Shown here: piece after piece, positions 14,469 to 15,072 of the stretch | Layout: the number at the start of each line of letters is the position of its first letter | Numbering within the stretch: the first letter of the stretch is position 1 | From: Candidatus Martarchaeota archaeon | GTDB lineage: Archaea > Micrarchaeota > Micrarchaeia > Micrarchaeales > Micrarchaeaceae | Direction of reading: 5' to 3' | DNA length: 15,072 nucleotides | NCBI GenBank assembly: GCA_023485745.1 | Contig: JAMCZL010000041.1 | Span: forward strand, 1 to 15,072 | Notes under the pieces: generated by a model | The model's database searches: none | Seen by the model: only the letters and a program-made list of their open reading frames with translations | What the model was told of the DNA's origin: nothing | Program-made: the position numbers and the translations under genes

Positions 14469-15072
14469 ATGGACCAGGAACTCGAACCTTCAAATTTCAA
14501 CAAGGACATATTTGACATAATAAACGACAAGCAGCAGATAACCTATAACGAGCTCGCAGATATTGCATTTTCGAGGGGCATACCCAAGGAAAGCCTGAAC
14601 AAATCGCTCTATTTCTTGGAACAGAGCAAGGCGATAGCCTCTATAACCAATGCCGGCATACTCACCTATTACGTGCTTCAGGACCCAAACGTGCTTAGGA
14701 AGGTGCTGATAGTAGAGGACGACAAGAACATAAACAAGCTCATGGCGCTGTCCTTGGGCAAGGGATTTGAGATAAGCCAGATATACGATGGAGGAGAGGC
14801 GCTTCAATTCATAAGGGAAAACAAGCCGAACCTTATCATATTGGATCTGATGCTTCCGAATAAAAACGGCCTCGACATATGCCAGACGGTAAAGACCGAT
14901 CCAGATATATCAGACACAAAGGTCATACTGGTAAGCGCAATGGATCCCACGAGCAGCCGCCTCAAAGGCATACAGAATGGCGCAGACTATTACATAAAGA
15001 AGCCGTTCGATCCGGCCGAGTTGAGGAGCCTGGTCACAATATTCCTGAAGAAGAAAGGCAAGGTCTTCGACC
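14469..15072 (+). CDS. Response regulator with N-terminal winged-helix-like domain and receiver domain (partial at window end)
   Basis: The frame is open from the ATG at 14469 to the window edge (201 codons). Residues about 10-70 look like a small winged helix: ITYNELADIAFSRGI, then ESLNKSLYFLEQ, then a short hairpin ending GILTYYVL. Residues about 77-198 form a receiver domain with acidic pocket E83/D84/D85, phospho-acceptor D126 in LDLMLPNKNG, S156 in LVSA, and K178 in IKKPF. The receiver should accept phosphate from a histidine kinase such as the one at 11167-13401. Putting a DNA-binding-like domain before the receiver reverses the common order. Anything after residue 201 is not visible; the receiver looks essentially complete by then, so a further output domain is possible. 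The winged-helix assignment comes from pattern only. Confidence 0.9.
   Translation, partial: MDQELEPSNFNKDIFDIINDKQQITYNELADIAFSRGIPKESLNKSLYFLEQSKAIASITNAGILTYYVLQDPNVLRKVLIVEDDKNINKLMALSLGKGFEISQIYDGGEALQFIRENKPNLIILDLMLPNKNGLDICQTVKTDPDISDTKVILVSAMDPTSSRLKGIQNGADYYIKKPFDPAELRSLVTIFLKKKGKVFD

Noticed and set aside
1..15072. tRNA, rRNA, CRISPR array or insertion sequence
   Set aside because: Almost all bases are accounted for by protein genes. The longest gap is 145 nt, and none of the gaps shows a tRNA-like fold, direct repeats with spacers or transposase remnants.

Overview
The window looks archaeal. It encodes both subunits of the archaea-specific DNA polymerase D, a Sec61-gamma-type SecE, archaeal-type SecF/SecD in the order secF-secD, a UPF0147 protein and a THUMP-type ThiI. 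TATA-like promoters sit about 25 nt upstream of likely transcript starts, and some genes have GGTGATC-type Shine-Dalgarno (SD) sites. PolD excludes Crenarchaeota. The compact, often zero-gap gene packing, strong use of ATA and AGG codons, and a secreted Thr/Ser/Asn-rich protein fit a DPANN-type (perhaps Micrarchaeota-like) or deep euryarchaeal genome. That placement is an inference, not a measured phylogeny.

Layout. (1) 1-2846, minus strand: thiI, a small two-membrane-segment protein, secF and the first 22 codons of secD. SecF and SecD overlap by 13 nt. (2) 2992-3990, plus strand: secE followed 18 nt later by a stand-alone NFACT-R (RqcH/NEMF C-terminal half) gene. A 145-nt AT-rich divergent promoter region separates this pair from thiI. 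(3) 4112-9349, plus strand: a tight operon of UPF0147, DP1 and DP2, giving the complete replicative polymerase D with intact exonuclease and polymerase residues. (4) 9350-11116, minus strand: a PolX with a C-terminal PHP domain, meeting DP2 tail-to-tail with no bases between the stop codons. (5) 11167-15072: a soluble GAF/PAS histidine kinase, a secreted and probably glycosylated protein of unknown function on the opposite strand, and a response regulator running off the window end. The regulator carries its winged-helix-like domain in front of the receiver domain.

Functionally the window combines membrane protein export (SecE, SecF, SecD), tRNA/ribosome-linked functions (ThiI, NFACT-R), DNA replication and repair (PolD, PolX) and a two-component sensory module. 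The parts most worth a second look are the NFACT-R gene cut exactly at the domain boundary and co-transcribed with secE, the roughly 100-residue low-complexity insertion in SecF, and the inverted-order response regulator beside the kinase and secreted protein. I found no RNA genes, CRISPR arrays, insertion sequences or inteins, and no gene-free stretch longer than 300 bases.
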